The position numbers and the translations under genes were made by a program. The notes under the pieces are model-generated. The model saw only the letters and a program-made list of their open reading frames with translations. It ran no database searches and had not been told where the DNA came from. Positions 1 to 8,560 of a stretch of 64,000 nucleotides of DNA are shown here, piece after piece. Source of the DNA: Thermoanaerobacterium sp. RBIITD (lineage in GTDB: Bacteria > Bacillota > Thermoanaerobacteria > Thermoanaerobacterales > Thermoanaerobacteraceae); the NCBI RefSeq assembly GCF_900205865.1, contig NZ_LT906662.1, positions 1,178,001 to 1,242,000 on the forward strand, in the 5' to 3' direction. Positions within the stretch are counted from its first letter, which is position 1. Each line of letters opens with the position of its first letter.

Positions 1-139
1 TTTGAACAATCTCCTCTAGGCTCGCATGTTCTTTAACTAACTTCTGCCACTCAGCCATGTTCTTCATTACATCAGGGTCAGCAATCTTCTGACTTAATTC
101 TACATACCTATCCTCGATAGTCTTAAGTTTATCTATCAT
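1..139 (-). CDS. prfA: Peptide chain release factor 1, N-terminal part (cut by window edge)
   Basis: The 46 visible residues begin [17 protein letters not shown] and continue with the helical N-terminus typical of bacterial RF1, which reads UAA and UAG stop codons in the ribosomal A site. The GGQ and PxT motifs lie outside the window. Two ATG codons are adjacent (starts 142 and 139). The second is preferred because the GAGGTGAG Shine-Dalgarno lies too close to the first. It follows the prmC region in the same direction, and PrmC methylates RF1/RF2, but two chromate-transporter genes are interposed. Confidence 0.9.
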   Translation of the reverse strand, partial: MIDKLKTIEDRYVELSQKIADPDVMKNMAEWQKLVKEHASLEEIVQ

Positions 140-204
140 CATCTCACCTCAAAGGTTGATTATATCATATTATGCATATTTTGAAAATAGGGGGATGTCG
201 TCTT

Positions 205-723
205 TTAATATACCAAAAACCCTATTACACCTGCTAATATTATCATCAATATTGGGTCAACTTTGTATTTAGATGTTGCAATAAATGCTGCTAAAAATAT
301 TATCACGCTTTTATAGTCTATAAAGGAACCATATGCTACTAATATTGCTGCAGCTGCTATAAGTCCAACAACAGCAGGCCTTAAACCGGTAAAAGCAGCA
401 TCAACATATTTATTATTTCTGAATTTAAAGAAAAACTTAGACATTGTAAGAATAATTATTACCGACGGCAGTACAACACCTACTGTCGCAAATGTTGAGC
501 CTATAATGCCTGCAACTTTATATCCCACATATGTAGCAGTATTAATTGCTACAGGTCCAGGTGTAACCTGTGATATCGCGACGACATTTATAAATTCTTT
601 AGTTGTAAGCCAATTATTTGCATTTACGACTTCCTGCTGTATTAAAGGAAGCATGGCATATCCGCCGCCAAAGCTAAATAATCCAATCTTAAAAAAAGAA
701 AATAATAGCTTTAAATATATCAA
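205..723 (-). CDS. Chromate transporter family half protein (second of pair)
   Basis: This 172-residue integral membrane protein has the CHR-family signature FGGGYAMLPLIQ near residue 18 and the conserved QVTPGP motif near residue 53, followed by hydrophobic helices. It is a single-domain (short) CHR protein. Such proteins are usually encoded in pairs that replace one long two-domain ChrA. The ATG overlaps the stop of the upstream partner by 4 bases, so the two are translationally coupled. Family members export chromate or related oxyanions; the substrate here cannot be read from sequence. Confidence 0.85.
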   Translation of the reverse strand: MIYLKLLFSFFKIGLFSFGGGYAMLPLIQQEVVNANNWLTTKEFINVVAISQVTPGPVAINTATYVGYKVAGIIGSTFATVGVVLPSVIIILTMSKFFFKFRNNKYVDAAFTGLRPAVVGLIAAAAILVAYGSFIDYKSVIIFLAAFIATSKYKVDPILMIILAGVIGFLVY

Positions 724-1280
724 TTTCTATCAGCCCTTTCACTATGTCTTTCATTCCAAATATAAAAGCCTAAACCGCAAATCGCAGCAATTATAATTAC
801 ATAAATCGGGCTAAATTTCAAAAAGCCTACGGCTATCGCCACAACTATAGGAATAATAACCGTTTTTTTATTTACTTTTGCATCCTTCGCAAGATTTAAA
901 ACAGGTGCAGCAATTAATGCCACAACAGCAGGTCTGATTCCTTTAAATATTCTCTCGACAATGGGATTTCCCTGTACTCCAACAAAAAATGACGCTATAA
1001 TAAGGATAATCAAGAATGAAGGCAGCGCAGAGCCAATAGTTGTAAATATTGCACCAGTCACACCAGCAATTTTATATCCTACAAAAACGGCAGTATTAAT
1101 AGCGATAGGGCCCGGTGCTGACTGCGCTACAGCTATCATATCTATAAATTCCTCCCGGTCTATCCACTTCTTTCGCTCTACAACTTCTTTTTGTATAAGC
1201 GGCAGCATTGCATAGCCACCTCCAAGTGTAAATGCTCCAATCTTAAAAAAGGATATAAACATCTCGATATACAATCTCAA
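720..1280 (-). CDS. Chromate transporter family half protein (first of pair)
   Basis: This 186-residue membrane protein is homologous to its downstream neighbour, with LGGGYAMLPLIQ near residue 18 and AQSAPGP near residue 51. The two probably form an antiparallel heterodimer, as proposed for short CHR pairs. It starts shortly after prmC ends and an internal ATG at codon 7 is an alternative start. The pair is placed between prmC and prfA, which are adjacent in many Firmicutes, so it looks like an insertion into a housekeeping operon. Oxyanion export is the family role; the physiological substrate is unknown. Confidence 0.85.
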   Translation of the reverse strand: MRLYIEMFISFFKIGAFTLGGGYAMLPLIQKEVVERKKWIDREEFIDMIAVAQSAPGPIAINTAVFVGYKIAGVTGAIFTTIGSALPSFLIILIIASFFVGVQGNPIVERIFKGIRPAVVALIAAPVLNLAKDAKVNKKTVIIPIVVAIAVGFLKFSPIYVIIIAAICGLGFYIWNERHSERADRN

Positions 1281-1297
1281 AATAAAACCTCCTTGTT

Positions 1298-2125
1298 TTA
1301 TTTCCCTATCAAAACTCTATCGATGCCCTGCAAATCCTTTATGATCTCAATATGCGAATAACCATAATTTTTGAGGAGATTTTCCACATCTTGTGCCTGG
1401 TCATAACCTACTTCAAATGCCATCATTGCATCTTTTTTCATATAATTATGCGAATCTTTTATTATTCTCCTATAAAAGTCAAGGCCATCTTCCCCACCGT
1501 CTAAGGCAATTATCGGCTCCTTCTTGACTTCTTCCTGTAAATCCTTTATCTCATTGCTTCTTATATAGGGTGGATTTGATACGATAACATCAAATTTTAC
1601 ATTATTTGGAAGTGAAGAATATAAATCACTTCTTATGAATGTGACCTTGTCCTCTACATTATTCATAATTGCATTTTCGCGAGCTATTTTAAGTGCATCG
1701 ATGCTTATATCAACTGCAAAGACTTGTACATCCTTATATTTGGCTATGCTTACTGCTATTGCACCACTTCCTGTGCCGATGTCAAGAACTGCATCGCCAT
1801 TTTTAAGCCTTTTTAAGACTTCCTCAACTAGAATCTCTGTGTCATTCCTCGGTATTAAAACAGAAGGGCTTACATTAAATATAAGTCCCATAAAATACTT
1901 CTTTCCAACAATATATTGGTATGGTATATTCTCTTTTCTCATTTCCAAAAGGTCAAAAAATCGTTTTATATCATCGGGGCTCAATTCTTTATCCCTATTT
2001 ACAATAATGTATGTCCTATCGACATTTAGGACATATGATAGCAGAAGTTCCGCCTCTAAGCGGGGCTCCTTAATATTGCCATTTAAATACTCCATGCCAT
2101 ATCTTACAGCATCAGATATCTTCAA
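1298..2125 (-). CDS. prmC: Release factor glutamine N5-methyltransferase
   Basis: PrmC (HemK) uses S-adenosylmethionine to methylate the glutamine of the GGQ motif in RF1 and RF2. The protein has a helical N-terminal domain, the SAM-binding loop VLDIGTGSGAIAVSIA near the middle, and the diagnostic NPPY active-site motif. I place the start at TTG 2125 because AGGGAGGA lies at normal spacing before it, giving 275 residues, a usual length for the family. A longer reading to 2155 would overlap the upstream gene by 44 bases. The chosen start overlaps the yqhQ stop by 14 bases. Confidence 0.88.
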   Translation of the reverse strand: MKISDAVRYGMEYLNGNIKEPRLEAELLLSYVLNVDRTYIIVNRDKELSPDDIKRFFDLLEMRKENIPYQYIVGKKYFMGLIFNVSPSVLIPRNDTEILVEEVLKRLKNGDAVLDIGTGSGAIAVSIAKYKDVQVFAVDISIDALKIARENAIMNNVEDKVTFIRSDLYSSLPNNVKFDVIVSNPPYIRSNEIKDLQEEVKKEPIIALDGGEDGLDFYRRIIKDSHNYMKKDAMMAFEVGYDQAQDVENLLKNYGYSHIEIIKDLQGIDRVLIGK

Positions 2126-3035
2126 AAGCTTTTCCTCCCTCATCTTCAAGGACACTTTTAAGTGATGCTATCGCAACTTCCAATTGGCTGTCATCAGGTT
2201 CTTTTGTTGTAAGCTTCTGCATAAGCAATCCCGGATATATAAGTGCACCTATTATCTTGCTGTCGCTGTGGCCCGCGATTTTTATGACTTCATAAGATAT
2301 CCCGGCTACAACAGGAAGCAGAAGTACTCTACTTATTATCCTAATATAAAGTGTCGGCCATTTAAGAAATGAAAATACAATTATTGAAACTATCATAACT
2401 ATAAATAAAAAATTAGTGCCGCACCTTGGATGCAATGTCGTGTATTTGCGGGCATTCTCCACTGTAAGCGCTTCTTCATGTTCAAAGCAATGTATCGTCT
2501 TATGCTCTGCCCCATGGTATTCAAATACCCTCCTGATATCCTTCATATGTGATATTAAAACAAGGTACAAAAGAAAAATGCCTACCCTTATGACACCTTC
2601 TGCAAAATTTATTAAAATTGTATTCTCTGTGTATTTCTTTATAAATCCTGCAATATAAGTAGGACCAATAAAAAATACTACTATTGATATCGCTAAAGAT
2701 ACTGCAACAGAAAAAAACATAACAATATCATCAAGCTTATCGCCAAACATCTTTTTCAAAAATAAATCAAATTTAGAGGGTTCTTCATCTTCACCTTCTA
2801 TCATCTCTGCAGAATATGTAAGTGTTTTAATGCCTATAATAAGAGAATCAATTAGGGCAATAGTCCCTCTTATAAAAGGTATGGAAAGAATTTTATATTT
2901 TTTAGTCAATGGCTTTGCCATATCTTTTTTTACAATAATTTCATCGCCTTTTCTAATTGCTGTAGCCACACTGTTATGTCCCCTCATCATTACACCTTCA
3001 ATAACTGCTTGGCCGCCAATATCTGTCTTTTTCAT
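2112..3035 (-). CDS. yqhQ: DUF1385 family membrane protein (YqhQ-like)
   Basis: About 307 residues beginning MKKTDIGGQAVIEGVMMRG, the signature N-terminus of the DUF1385/YqhQ family. Several membrane segments follow, with a conserved YHGAEHKTIHCFEH stretch in the middle and an HPRCGTNF motif. The histidine and cysteine motifs suggest metal binding, but the biochemical role of the family is unknown to me. The second of two tandem ATGs suits the AGAGGTGAT Shine-Dalgarno better. It lies between tdk and prmC, a common arrangement in Clostridia. Confidence 0.88.
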   Translation of the reverse strand: MKKTDIGGQAVIEGVMMRGHNSVATAIRKGDEIIVKKDMAKPLTKKYKILSIPFIRGTIALIDSLIIGIKTLTYSAEMIEGEDEEPSKFDLFLKKMFGDKLDDIVMFFSVAVSLAISIVVFFIGPTYIAGFIKKYTENTILINFAEGVIRVGIFLLYLVLISHMKDIRRVFEYHGAEHKTIHCFEHEEALTVENARKYTTLHPRCGTNFLFIVMIVSIIVFSFLKWPTLYIRIISRVLLLPVVAGISYEVIKIAGHSDSKIIGALIYPGLLMQKLTTKEPDDSQLEVAIASLKSVLEDEGGKAFEDI

Positions 3036-3128
3036 CATATCACCTCTAAATGCACTAATTAAAATCTATCCTGTCACATTAGCATTCATGCCAATATGCC
3101 GCAAATTAAAAGCATATCATCTTTCATG

Positions 3129-3710
3129 CTATGTACGTGGAACTTCATGGCACTTCCTGCACCTTGCTTCATAGGACTCCTTTGCACCAACCATGATTAT
3201 TGGATCATCGTAATTTGCTGGCTTTCCGTTTATTAGCCTCTGTGTACGTGTTGCAGGGTTACCGCATTTCATGCATATAGCAGTAAGCTTATCTACGAAC
3301 TCAGCGATCGCCATGAGATCAGGCGTCGGTCCAAATGGCTCACCGCGAAAATCCAAATCAAGTCCGGCACAGATTACTCTCTTGCCGCTATCCGCTATCT
3401 CCCTCACTATATCTACTATTTCATAGTCTAAAAACTGAACCTCATCAATTGCAAAAACGTCTGTATCTTTTTCAATATGCCTCAATATATCTGATGCCTT
3501 AACAATCGCGATTGCATGCATATTATCGCCATTGTGTGATACGACTTTATCGATCGAATACCTGTCATCTATTGCAGGCTTAAAAACCTGTACTTTCTGC
3601 TTTGCAATCTTTGCTCTTTTTATTCTTCTTATGAGCTCCTCACTTTTACCGCTGAACATGGGTCCTGTTATAACTTCTATATACCCATGGTCTGTAGGCC
3701 CGTATATCAT
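3129..3710 (-). CDS. tdk: Thymidine kinase (type II)
   Basis: This 193-residue enzyme phosphorylates thymidine with ATP in pyrimidine salvage. It has the P-loop GPMFSGKS at residues 16-23, the Walker-B-like FAIDEVQF segment, and a zinc lasso built from CMKC and CRKC pairs near the C-terminus. The length matches bacterial type II kinases. GAGGTGG precedes the ATG. It follows rpmE, but the strong terminator at 3743-3773 means it needs its own promoter or read-through. The segment 3731-3749 is a perfect 19-base palindrome with nine-base arms TTTATTGTA around one central base. Confidence 0.93.
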   Translation of the reverse strand: MIYGPTDHGYIEVITGPMFSGKSEELIRRIKRAKIAKQKVQVFKPAIDDRYSIDKVVSHNGDNMHAIAIVKASDILRHIEKDTDVFAIDEVQFLDYEIVDIVREIADSGKRVICAGLDLDFRGEPFGPTPDLMAIAEFVDKLTAICMKCGNPATRTQRLINGKPANYDDPIIMVGAKESYEARCRKCHEVPRT

Positions 3711-3742
3711 TAAAACCCACCTCTTCAGTATTTATTGTAATA

Positions 3743-3773
3743 CAATAAAAGGTTAGAGCAATACACTCTAACC
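3743..3773 (-). terminator. Intrinsic terminator after rpmE
   Basis: Perfect inverted repeat GGTTAGAG (3751-3758) / CTCTAACC (3766-3773) with a 7-base loop. On the minus strand it is followed by TTTTATTG. It lies 7 bases past the rpmE stop. Confidence 0.85.
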
Positions 3774-3779
3774 AACCTG

Positions 3780-3989
3780 TTATTTTGCATTAATGTTGTA
3801 TTTTTTCTTAAATCTTTCTACTCTTCCACCACTATCAATCAACTTCTGCTGACCTGTAAAAAGCGGATGACATTTTGAGCATATTTCTACTCTAAGTTCT
3901 TTTTTTGTCGAACCTGTTATAAATGTATTGCCACAGGCACATCTTACAACCGCATCATGGTAATATTTTGGATGTATTCCCTCTTTCAT
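3780..3989 (-). CDS. rpmE: 50S ribosomal protein L31 (zinc-binding type)
   Basis: The product is 69 residues long when started at ATG 3989, which has GAGGTGAAGG at good spacing; a 6-codon longer reading is possible but lacks a suitable site. It starts [10 protein letters not shown], as in L31. It keeps C17, C19, C37 and C40, so it is the zinc-binding C+ form rather than the zinc-independent paralogue. It sits between rho and tdk as in many Firmicutes and ends at the terminator 3743-3773. Confidence 0.95.
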   Translation of the reverse strand: MKEGIHPKYYHDAVVRCACGNTFITGSTKKELRVEICSKCHPLFTGQQKLIDSGGRVERFKKKYNINAK

Positions 3990-4052
3990 CGCCTTCACCT
4001 CTTTCAAACCGGAATTACACTTAAATGATTATAACATACCTATATAATAATA

Positions 4053-5936
4053 TCAAGATTTATAAAGCTGCGATCTAATGGCCTCTATAAATTCAGCATT
4101 TGTCCTTGTCCTCATAAGCCTCTCTATGAGCATCTCGGTTACTTCACCAGGTTGAACGCTGCTCATGGCTTTTCGAATCATCCACATAGCCTCAAGCTCT
4201 TTTTGTGATAATAAAAGCTCTTCTTTTCTTGTCCCTGATTTGTATACATCAATGGCCGGGAATATGCGCCTTTCCTGAAGTTTCCTGTCAAGGTGAAGCT
4301 CCATATTGCCTGTACCTTTGAACTCTTCAAATATGACGTCATCCATACGGCTTCCCGTCTCAATCAATGCTGTTGCAAGAATCGTTAAGCTGCCGCCTTC
4401 TTCTATATTTCTTGCAGCGCCAAAAAATCTCTTTGGTGGATGTAGTGCAGACGGATCGAGTCCACCAGATAGAGTCCTTCCGGATGGCGGCGTAACAAGG
4501 TTATATGCCCTTGCAAGCCTCGTTATACTGTCCATAAGGATTACAACATCCTTGCCATATTCGACAAGCCTTTTTGCATACTCCAATACCATTTCAGCTA
4601 CTTTTGTATGGTGTTCTGGAAGTTCATCAAATGTAGAGTAGACAACTTCACCTTTTATTGACCTCTTCATATCTGTTACTTCTTCAGGTCTTTCATCAAT
4701 TAAAAGCACGATTAAATGTACTTCAGGATGATTTATAGAAATGCTGTTTGCGATTTTTTTAAGTAATGTTGTTTTACCTGCTTTTGGAGCAGCAACTATC
4801 ATACCTCTTTGCCCTTTTCCTATTGGTGCAATAATATCTACAAGCCTCATGGCAAGTTCGGTTGGAATCGTTTCAAGCTTTAATCTTTCATCTGGGAAAA
4901 TAGGAGTAAGTTCATCAAAAGGAATTCTCTTCTTTGCAAGATCTGGGTTTTCACCGTTTATTGATTCTACATAAAGAATTGCAGAATATTTTTCCCCTTC
5001 CCTTGGAATCCTTGTAATGCCTTTGACTTTATCACCAACTTTTAGGCCAAAACGCCTTATCTGTGATTGCGAAATATATATATCTTTGTTGCCTTGAATA
5101 AAATTTTCAACCCTTAAAAATCCATAACCGTCCGGCATTATATCAAGGACACCTTCTGCAACTACATCACCTTGTGTTTCAATAAGCTCTTTTAATGGCT
5201 CAGAAACATCGCTTATAAGTGGCAGTCCTTCTTTAATAAAGATGCTCTGAGGTTTTTTTGTCTCTTTTTCCCGCTCTTTTACTTCATTTTCATCGTTATT
5301 TTCTTCAATTACTGCTTCACTTTCTTCGACATTTTCTTCATCTTTTACTGCTTCATTCTCGTGTTTTACCTTTAATGCCTCATCAATGTCTTCTTTTGCT
5401 TCTTTTATGCTTACAGCGGTATTTTCTTTGTTTGCAAGGCGGGACTTCAATCTTCTTCTAAGCTCTTCATAATCAGCATCAGATTTTTCAAGTTCTTCAA
5501 CAGGTATATTTATTTCTCTAATGCTGCGTTTTTCTTCTTCTTTATCGTCTTTATTTTCATCCACTTTTTCTTCTTTTTTTGCTTCTACTATATCATCTTT
5601 CTTCGGTTCATTTTTTTCTTCGGCTTTTTCTTCTTTTTTCTCTTCAATTATGTCTTCTTTCTCTTCATCCTCTACCATTGCGTTAGCATTGTTGTCGTCA
5701 TCTTTTATCTCTTCCGGCTTTATAGCTTCATCCTCTGCTTTCTCTACTTCAGCATTTTCGTCTTTTACATCTATCAGTTCATTATTTTTTTCGTCAATAT
5801 TGATCTGCTTTGACTTCTCAACAATGAGCTCCTTTAACTGCTGCTTTCTGTACTTTGTGATACTTTTAATCCCATAGCTTTTAGCTATATCCCTTAGTTC
5901 CATCAGGGATTTACCTTCTAATTCACTAAAATCCAA
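4053..5936 (-). CDS. rho: Transcription termination factor Rho with long acidic insertion
   Basis: Rho is the hexameric RNA helicase that ends transcription. The 627 residues comprise a Rho_N helical domain (about 1-45), a Lys/Glu/Asp-rich low-complexity stretch (about 45-235), the RNA-binding cold-shock-like domain ([14 protein letters not shown], about 260-330) and the ATPase with Walker A APKAGKT near residue 388 and Walker [13 protein letters not shown]. The Escherichia coli protein is about 420 residues, so nearly all extra length is the charged insertion. The start is a TTG with AGGAGGTG upstream. The insertion keeps an open frame and normal composition for a disordered linker, so it is not a frameshift artefact. 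Confidence 0.96.
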   Translation of the reverse strand: MDFSELEGKSLMELRDIAKSYGIKSITKYRKQQLKELIVEKSKQINIDEKNNELIDVKDENAEVEKAEDEAIKPEEIKDDDNNANAMVEDEEKEDIIEEKKEEKAEEKNEPKKDDIVEAKKEEKVDENKDDKEEEKRSIREINIPVEELEKSDADYEELRRRLKSRLANKENTAVSIKEAKEDIDEALKVKHENEAVKDEENVEESEAVIEENNDENEVKEREKETKKPQSIFIKEGLPLISDVSEPLKELIETQGDVVAEGVLDIMPDGYGFLRVENFIQGNKDIYISQSQIRRFGLKVGDKVKGITRIPREGEKYSAILYVESINGENPDLAKKRIPFDELTPIFPDERLKLETIPTELAMRLVDIIAPIGKGQRGMIVAAPKAGKTTLLKKIANSISINHPEVHLIVLLIDERPEEVTDMKRSIKGEVVYSTFDELPEHHTKVAEMVLEYAKRLVEYGKDVVILMDSITRLARAYNLVTPPSGRTLSGGLDPSALHPPKRFFGAARNIEEGGSLTILATALIETGSRMDDVIFEEFKGTGNMELHLDRKLQERRIFPAIDVYKSGTRKEELLLSQKELEAMWMIRKAMSSVQPGEVTEMLIERLMRTRTNAEFIEAIRSQLYKS

Positions 5937-6221
5937 AAAAAGGCACCTCCTAAGTATAATTATTTAATATGATTTTAATTTGGGATTTTATTAAAAAATT
6001 ATATTATATAATTTTAGTAATAGAATTTGTTTAAGATTGGTCATCGAATACATGGATAATTTAAATGTTATATTCATGATGTATTCTTGAGCCATTCAAA
6101 CGTTATACACTATTTATATTTTATTATACTTAATCAAAAAGTCAAGTATAATTTATATAATTTTAATATTATTTTAACAACTATTTATATTATCGACACA
6201 TTAAATAAAAATATTCAGCAT
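5937..6221 (-). promoter_or_regulatory. rho promoter and leader region
   Basis: No gene is visible here. On the minus strand a TTGACT box (6140-6145) and TAAAAT (6118-6123) are 16 bases apart and give a leader of roughly 175 bases before the TTG start. The leader contains an inverted pair GAATACAT / ATGTATTC (near 6050 and 6080). Rho leaders are often autoregulated in other bacteria; that it happens here is inference. Confidence 0.45.
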
Positions 6222-6255
6222 AAAAGAAAAAAGTCAGAGAAAAATTCCCTGACTT
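6222..6255 (-). terminator. Intrinsic terminator after fsa
   Basis: Inverted repeat AAGTCAG (6231-6237) / CTGACTT (6249-6255). On the minus strand the stem is followed by TTTTCTTTT. It separates fsa from rho. Confidence 0.85.
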
Positions 6256-6271
6256 GAATTTATTAACCACT

Positions 6272-6919
6272 TTACTTTTTCGGTACTGTCTCCCAATCCT
6301 TTAGGAACCGCTCAATACCTATATCTGTTAGTGGATGTTTTATCATCTGCATTATGACTTTGTATGGCACTGTTGCTATATGTGCACCGACCTTTGCAGC
6401 TTCAAGCACATGCATAGGATGTCTTATACTTGCAGCAATTACTTCTGTATCAATACCGTAATTGTCAAAGATCTGAACAATGTCTGCCACAAGCTCAAGA
6501 CCGTCTGATGATATATCATCAAGCCTTCCAACAAATGGGCTTACATATGTCGCACCTGCACGAGCTGCTAAAAGCGCCTGAGTAGCTGAGAATATAAGTG
6601 TCACATTTGTCTTTATACCTTTACTTGAAAGAATCTTTACAGCTTTTAATCCTTCCGCTGTCATAGGTATCTTTATTACGATGTTTTTATGTATCTTTGC
6701 AAGTTCAACCGCTTCTTTTACCATTCCATCATGGTCTTCTGATACAACTTCTGCACTAATGGGGCCATCGACAATTGTTGTAATCTCTTTTACAACTTCT
6801 ATGAAGTCTCTACCTTCTTTCGCTATAAGTGAAGGATTTGTTGTAACACCACATATTACGCCAAGTTCGTTGGCTTCTCTAATTTCGTCAACATTCGCAG
6901 TGTCAATAAATAACTTCAT
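6272..6919 (-). CDS. fsa: Fructose-6-phosphate aldolase / transaldolase (MipB/TalC type)
   Basis: The 215-residue protein belongs to the short transaldolase family, which includes fructose-6-phosphate aldolase and transaldolases of the pentose phosphate pathway. It starts [13 protein letters not shown], has [12 protein letters not shown] near residue 25, and the Schiff-base lysine K83 in [10 protein letters not shown] 6919 is chosen because AAAGGGGACGG precedes it; a 6-codon extension is unlikely. Short members can have either activity; transaldolase is more likely in a Firmicute whose pentose pathway needs it. It lies just downstream of fba. Confidence 0.9.
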   Translation of the reverse strand: MKLFIDTANVDEIREANELGVICGVTTNPSLIAKEGRDFIEVVKEITTIVDGPISAEVVSEDHDGMVKEAVELAKIHKNIVIKIPMTAEGLKAVKILSSKGIKTNVTLIFSATQALLAARAGATYVSPFVGRLDDISSDGLELVADIVQIFDNYGIDTEVIAASIRHPMHVLEAAKVGAHIATVPYKVIMQMIKHPLTDIGIERFLKDWETVPKK

Positions 6920-6989
6920 ACAACCGTCCCCTTTCAATTATTATTAATTAACCCATAGTGACGAAAGATGTCCTTATAGTATTCAAAGC

Positions 6990-7844
6990 TTAAGCCTTAC
7001 CAGCTGAGCCAAACAATCTCATCTTATTCTTAACAACTTCCTTCATTGCATCTTTACATGGACCTAATATCTTTCTCGGATCGTATACCTCGTGGTCATT
7101 TTGTAAAAGCTCTCTTAATCTTGCAGCAAAGCCTTGTCTTATATCTGTATCGATATTGATTTTATTGACGCCTAAGCTTACAGCAGTCCTTATTGCATCC
7201 TCTGGGACTCCAGATGCCCCGTGAAGAACAATAGGCATATTTAGCATGCCCTTTATCTTCTTGAGTCTTTCAAAGTCAAGTTTTGGTTCACCTTTGTATG
7301 GCCCATGAGCAGTGCCTATCGATATTGCAAGGTAATCGACGCCTGTCTCGGTAGCAAACTTATATGCCTCATCAGGATCTGTCATAGCAGCTTCTCTCTC
7401 GTCAACCGTGACATTGTCTTCTGTACCGCCAATTTTGCCTATCTCAGCTTCTACAGAGACACCCATGCCGTGGGCAATTTTAACTACATTTTTTGTTACT
7501 TCTATGTTCTTTTCAAGGGGTAATTTGGAAGCATCCATCATAACTGATGTCCAGCCATTCCTTAAGCACTTCATAACGTTATTAAAATCTGTACCATGGT
7601 CTAAGTGTAACGCGATGGGAACTGATGCACGATTAGCCAAAGTTCTTACGATTGCAGAAATGGTCTCTATGCCGGCATATTTTAAACCGCCTTCACTAAC
7701 TTGTATAATGGCAGGAGATTTCATTTCTTCTGCAGCCTCAACGATGGCCTGTGTTATCTCAAGATTGCTTGTATTAAAAGCACCAACTGCATATCCTTCC
7801 TCGTGTGCTTTTTTCAATAATTCTATACCTGTTACTAACATCAT
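6990..7844 (-). CDS. fba: Fructose-1,6-bisphosphate aldolase, class II
   Basis: This zinc-dependent glycolytic aldolase splits fructose 1,6-bisphosphate into dihydroxyacetone phosphate and glyceraldehyde 3-phosphate. The 284 residues include VGAFNTSN at the N-terminus, the metal-binding LHLDHGTD motif near residue 80, LHGASG with a further zinc histidine near residue 208, and NIDTD near residue 231. AAGGAGGTG lies just before two tandem ATGs; the second (7841) has slightly better spacing. It is preceded by the spo0F-like gene and followed by fsa. Confidence 0.94.
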   Translation of the reverse strand: MMLVTGIELLKKAHEEGYAVGAFNTSNLEITQAIVEAAEEMKSPAIIQVSEGGLKYAGIETISAIVRTLANRASVPIALHLDHGTDFNNVMKCLRNGWTSVMMDASKLPLEKNIEVTKNVVKIAHGMGVSVEAEIGKIGGTEDNVTVDEREAAMTDPDEAYKFATETGVDYLAISIGTAHGPYKGEPKLDFERLKKIKGMLNMPIVLHGASGVPEDAIRTAVSLGVNKINIDTDIRQGFAARLRELLQNDHEVYDPRKILGPCKDAMKEVVKNKMRLFGSAGKA

Positions 7845-7913
7845 AACACCTCCTTAATATATTTTAACCAATTAACTTGTATAAATCAAGAAAAAAGGTA
7901 CCTTGCGGTACCT

Positions 7914-8267
7914 TTACACCATCATTTTGTCGTTTAAAATTTTATTTATGTAATCCTTAAGCTTGAAAATATCAAAAGGCTTTTTGATGAAATGTTGCCC
8001 ATTGAAAGATTCATCAGGCTCATCCGCTGACATGAAAATAGTTACCATATGGGAATATTTATGTTTCAGTTTCTCAGTAAATTTTAAAATATCGCATCTT
8101 CCGACATGGATATCAAATATCCCCAAGTCCGGCGAAAATGAAGCAAGTCTGTCATAAAGCATTTCTATGTCTGAACATGTTTCAACATCATGCCCTTCCA
8201 TTGAAAAAAGTTCTTTTAATAATGCACATATTCCTTTATTGTCATCAACTACCAATATCCTCCCCAT
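7914..8267 (-). CDS. Single-domain response regulator, Spo0F-like
   Basis: About 117 residues forming only a CheY-like receiver: the acidic pair D8-D9, phospho-acceptor D52 in FDIHVG, and conserved K96 in IKKPFD. There is no output domain. Its place directly before fba matches spo0F in Bacillus, so a role as phosphorelay intermediate in sporulation is likely by synteny; sequence alone cannot prove it. The start at 8267 uses a GGGAG site; an ATG six codons earlier (8285) has no visible site. Confidence 0.75.
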   Translation of the reverse strand: MGRILVVDDNKGICALLKELFSMEGHDVETCSDIEMLYDRLASFSPDLGIFDIHVGRCDILKFTEKLKHKYSHMVTIFMSADEPDESFNGQHFIKKPFDIFKLKDYINKILNDKMMV

Positions 8268-8285
8268 CTTAACATAATCTCCCAT

Positions 8286-8529
8286 CGATATAGTAAATAA
8301 TATTATGCAAATATAAAACCTATTTGAATGTTACTACTGTACATAATACCTAGCATAAAACTACAAATAATTTATCGCTTCGATTCGCTTCTTTCTTATT
8401 TACACACAATAATATATATTCCACATAAATCTAAATATTCCTTTATTTTTATTAAAAAAATATTAAATTATTATACATTTATGAATAAAGTTATTTGTCG
8501 AATTTATATAACTATCTTACATAAACTTA
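8286..8529. other. AT-rich gene-free spacer
   Basis: No convincing ORF, promoter hexamer pair or hairpin is visible. It should hold the promoter of the spo0F-like gene. Confidence 0.4.
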
Positions 8530-8560
8530 AAAAAATAATCCCCAATAGGGATTATTTTTT
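8530..8560 (-). terminator. Bidirectional-looking terminator at end of FAD oxidoreductase gene
   Basis: Inverted repeat AATAATCCC / GGGATTATT with a 5-base loop, with A-run on one side and T-run on the other. It overlaps the stop codon of the oxidoreductase gene. On the minus strand it is followed by TTTTTTAAG. Confidence 0.8.

Noticed and set aside
5521-5877. Serine/phenylalanine-rich plus-strand ORF
   Set aside because: It is the complement of the Lys/Glu-rich insertion in rho; composition follows from that and there is no ribosome site.
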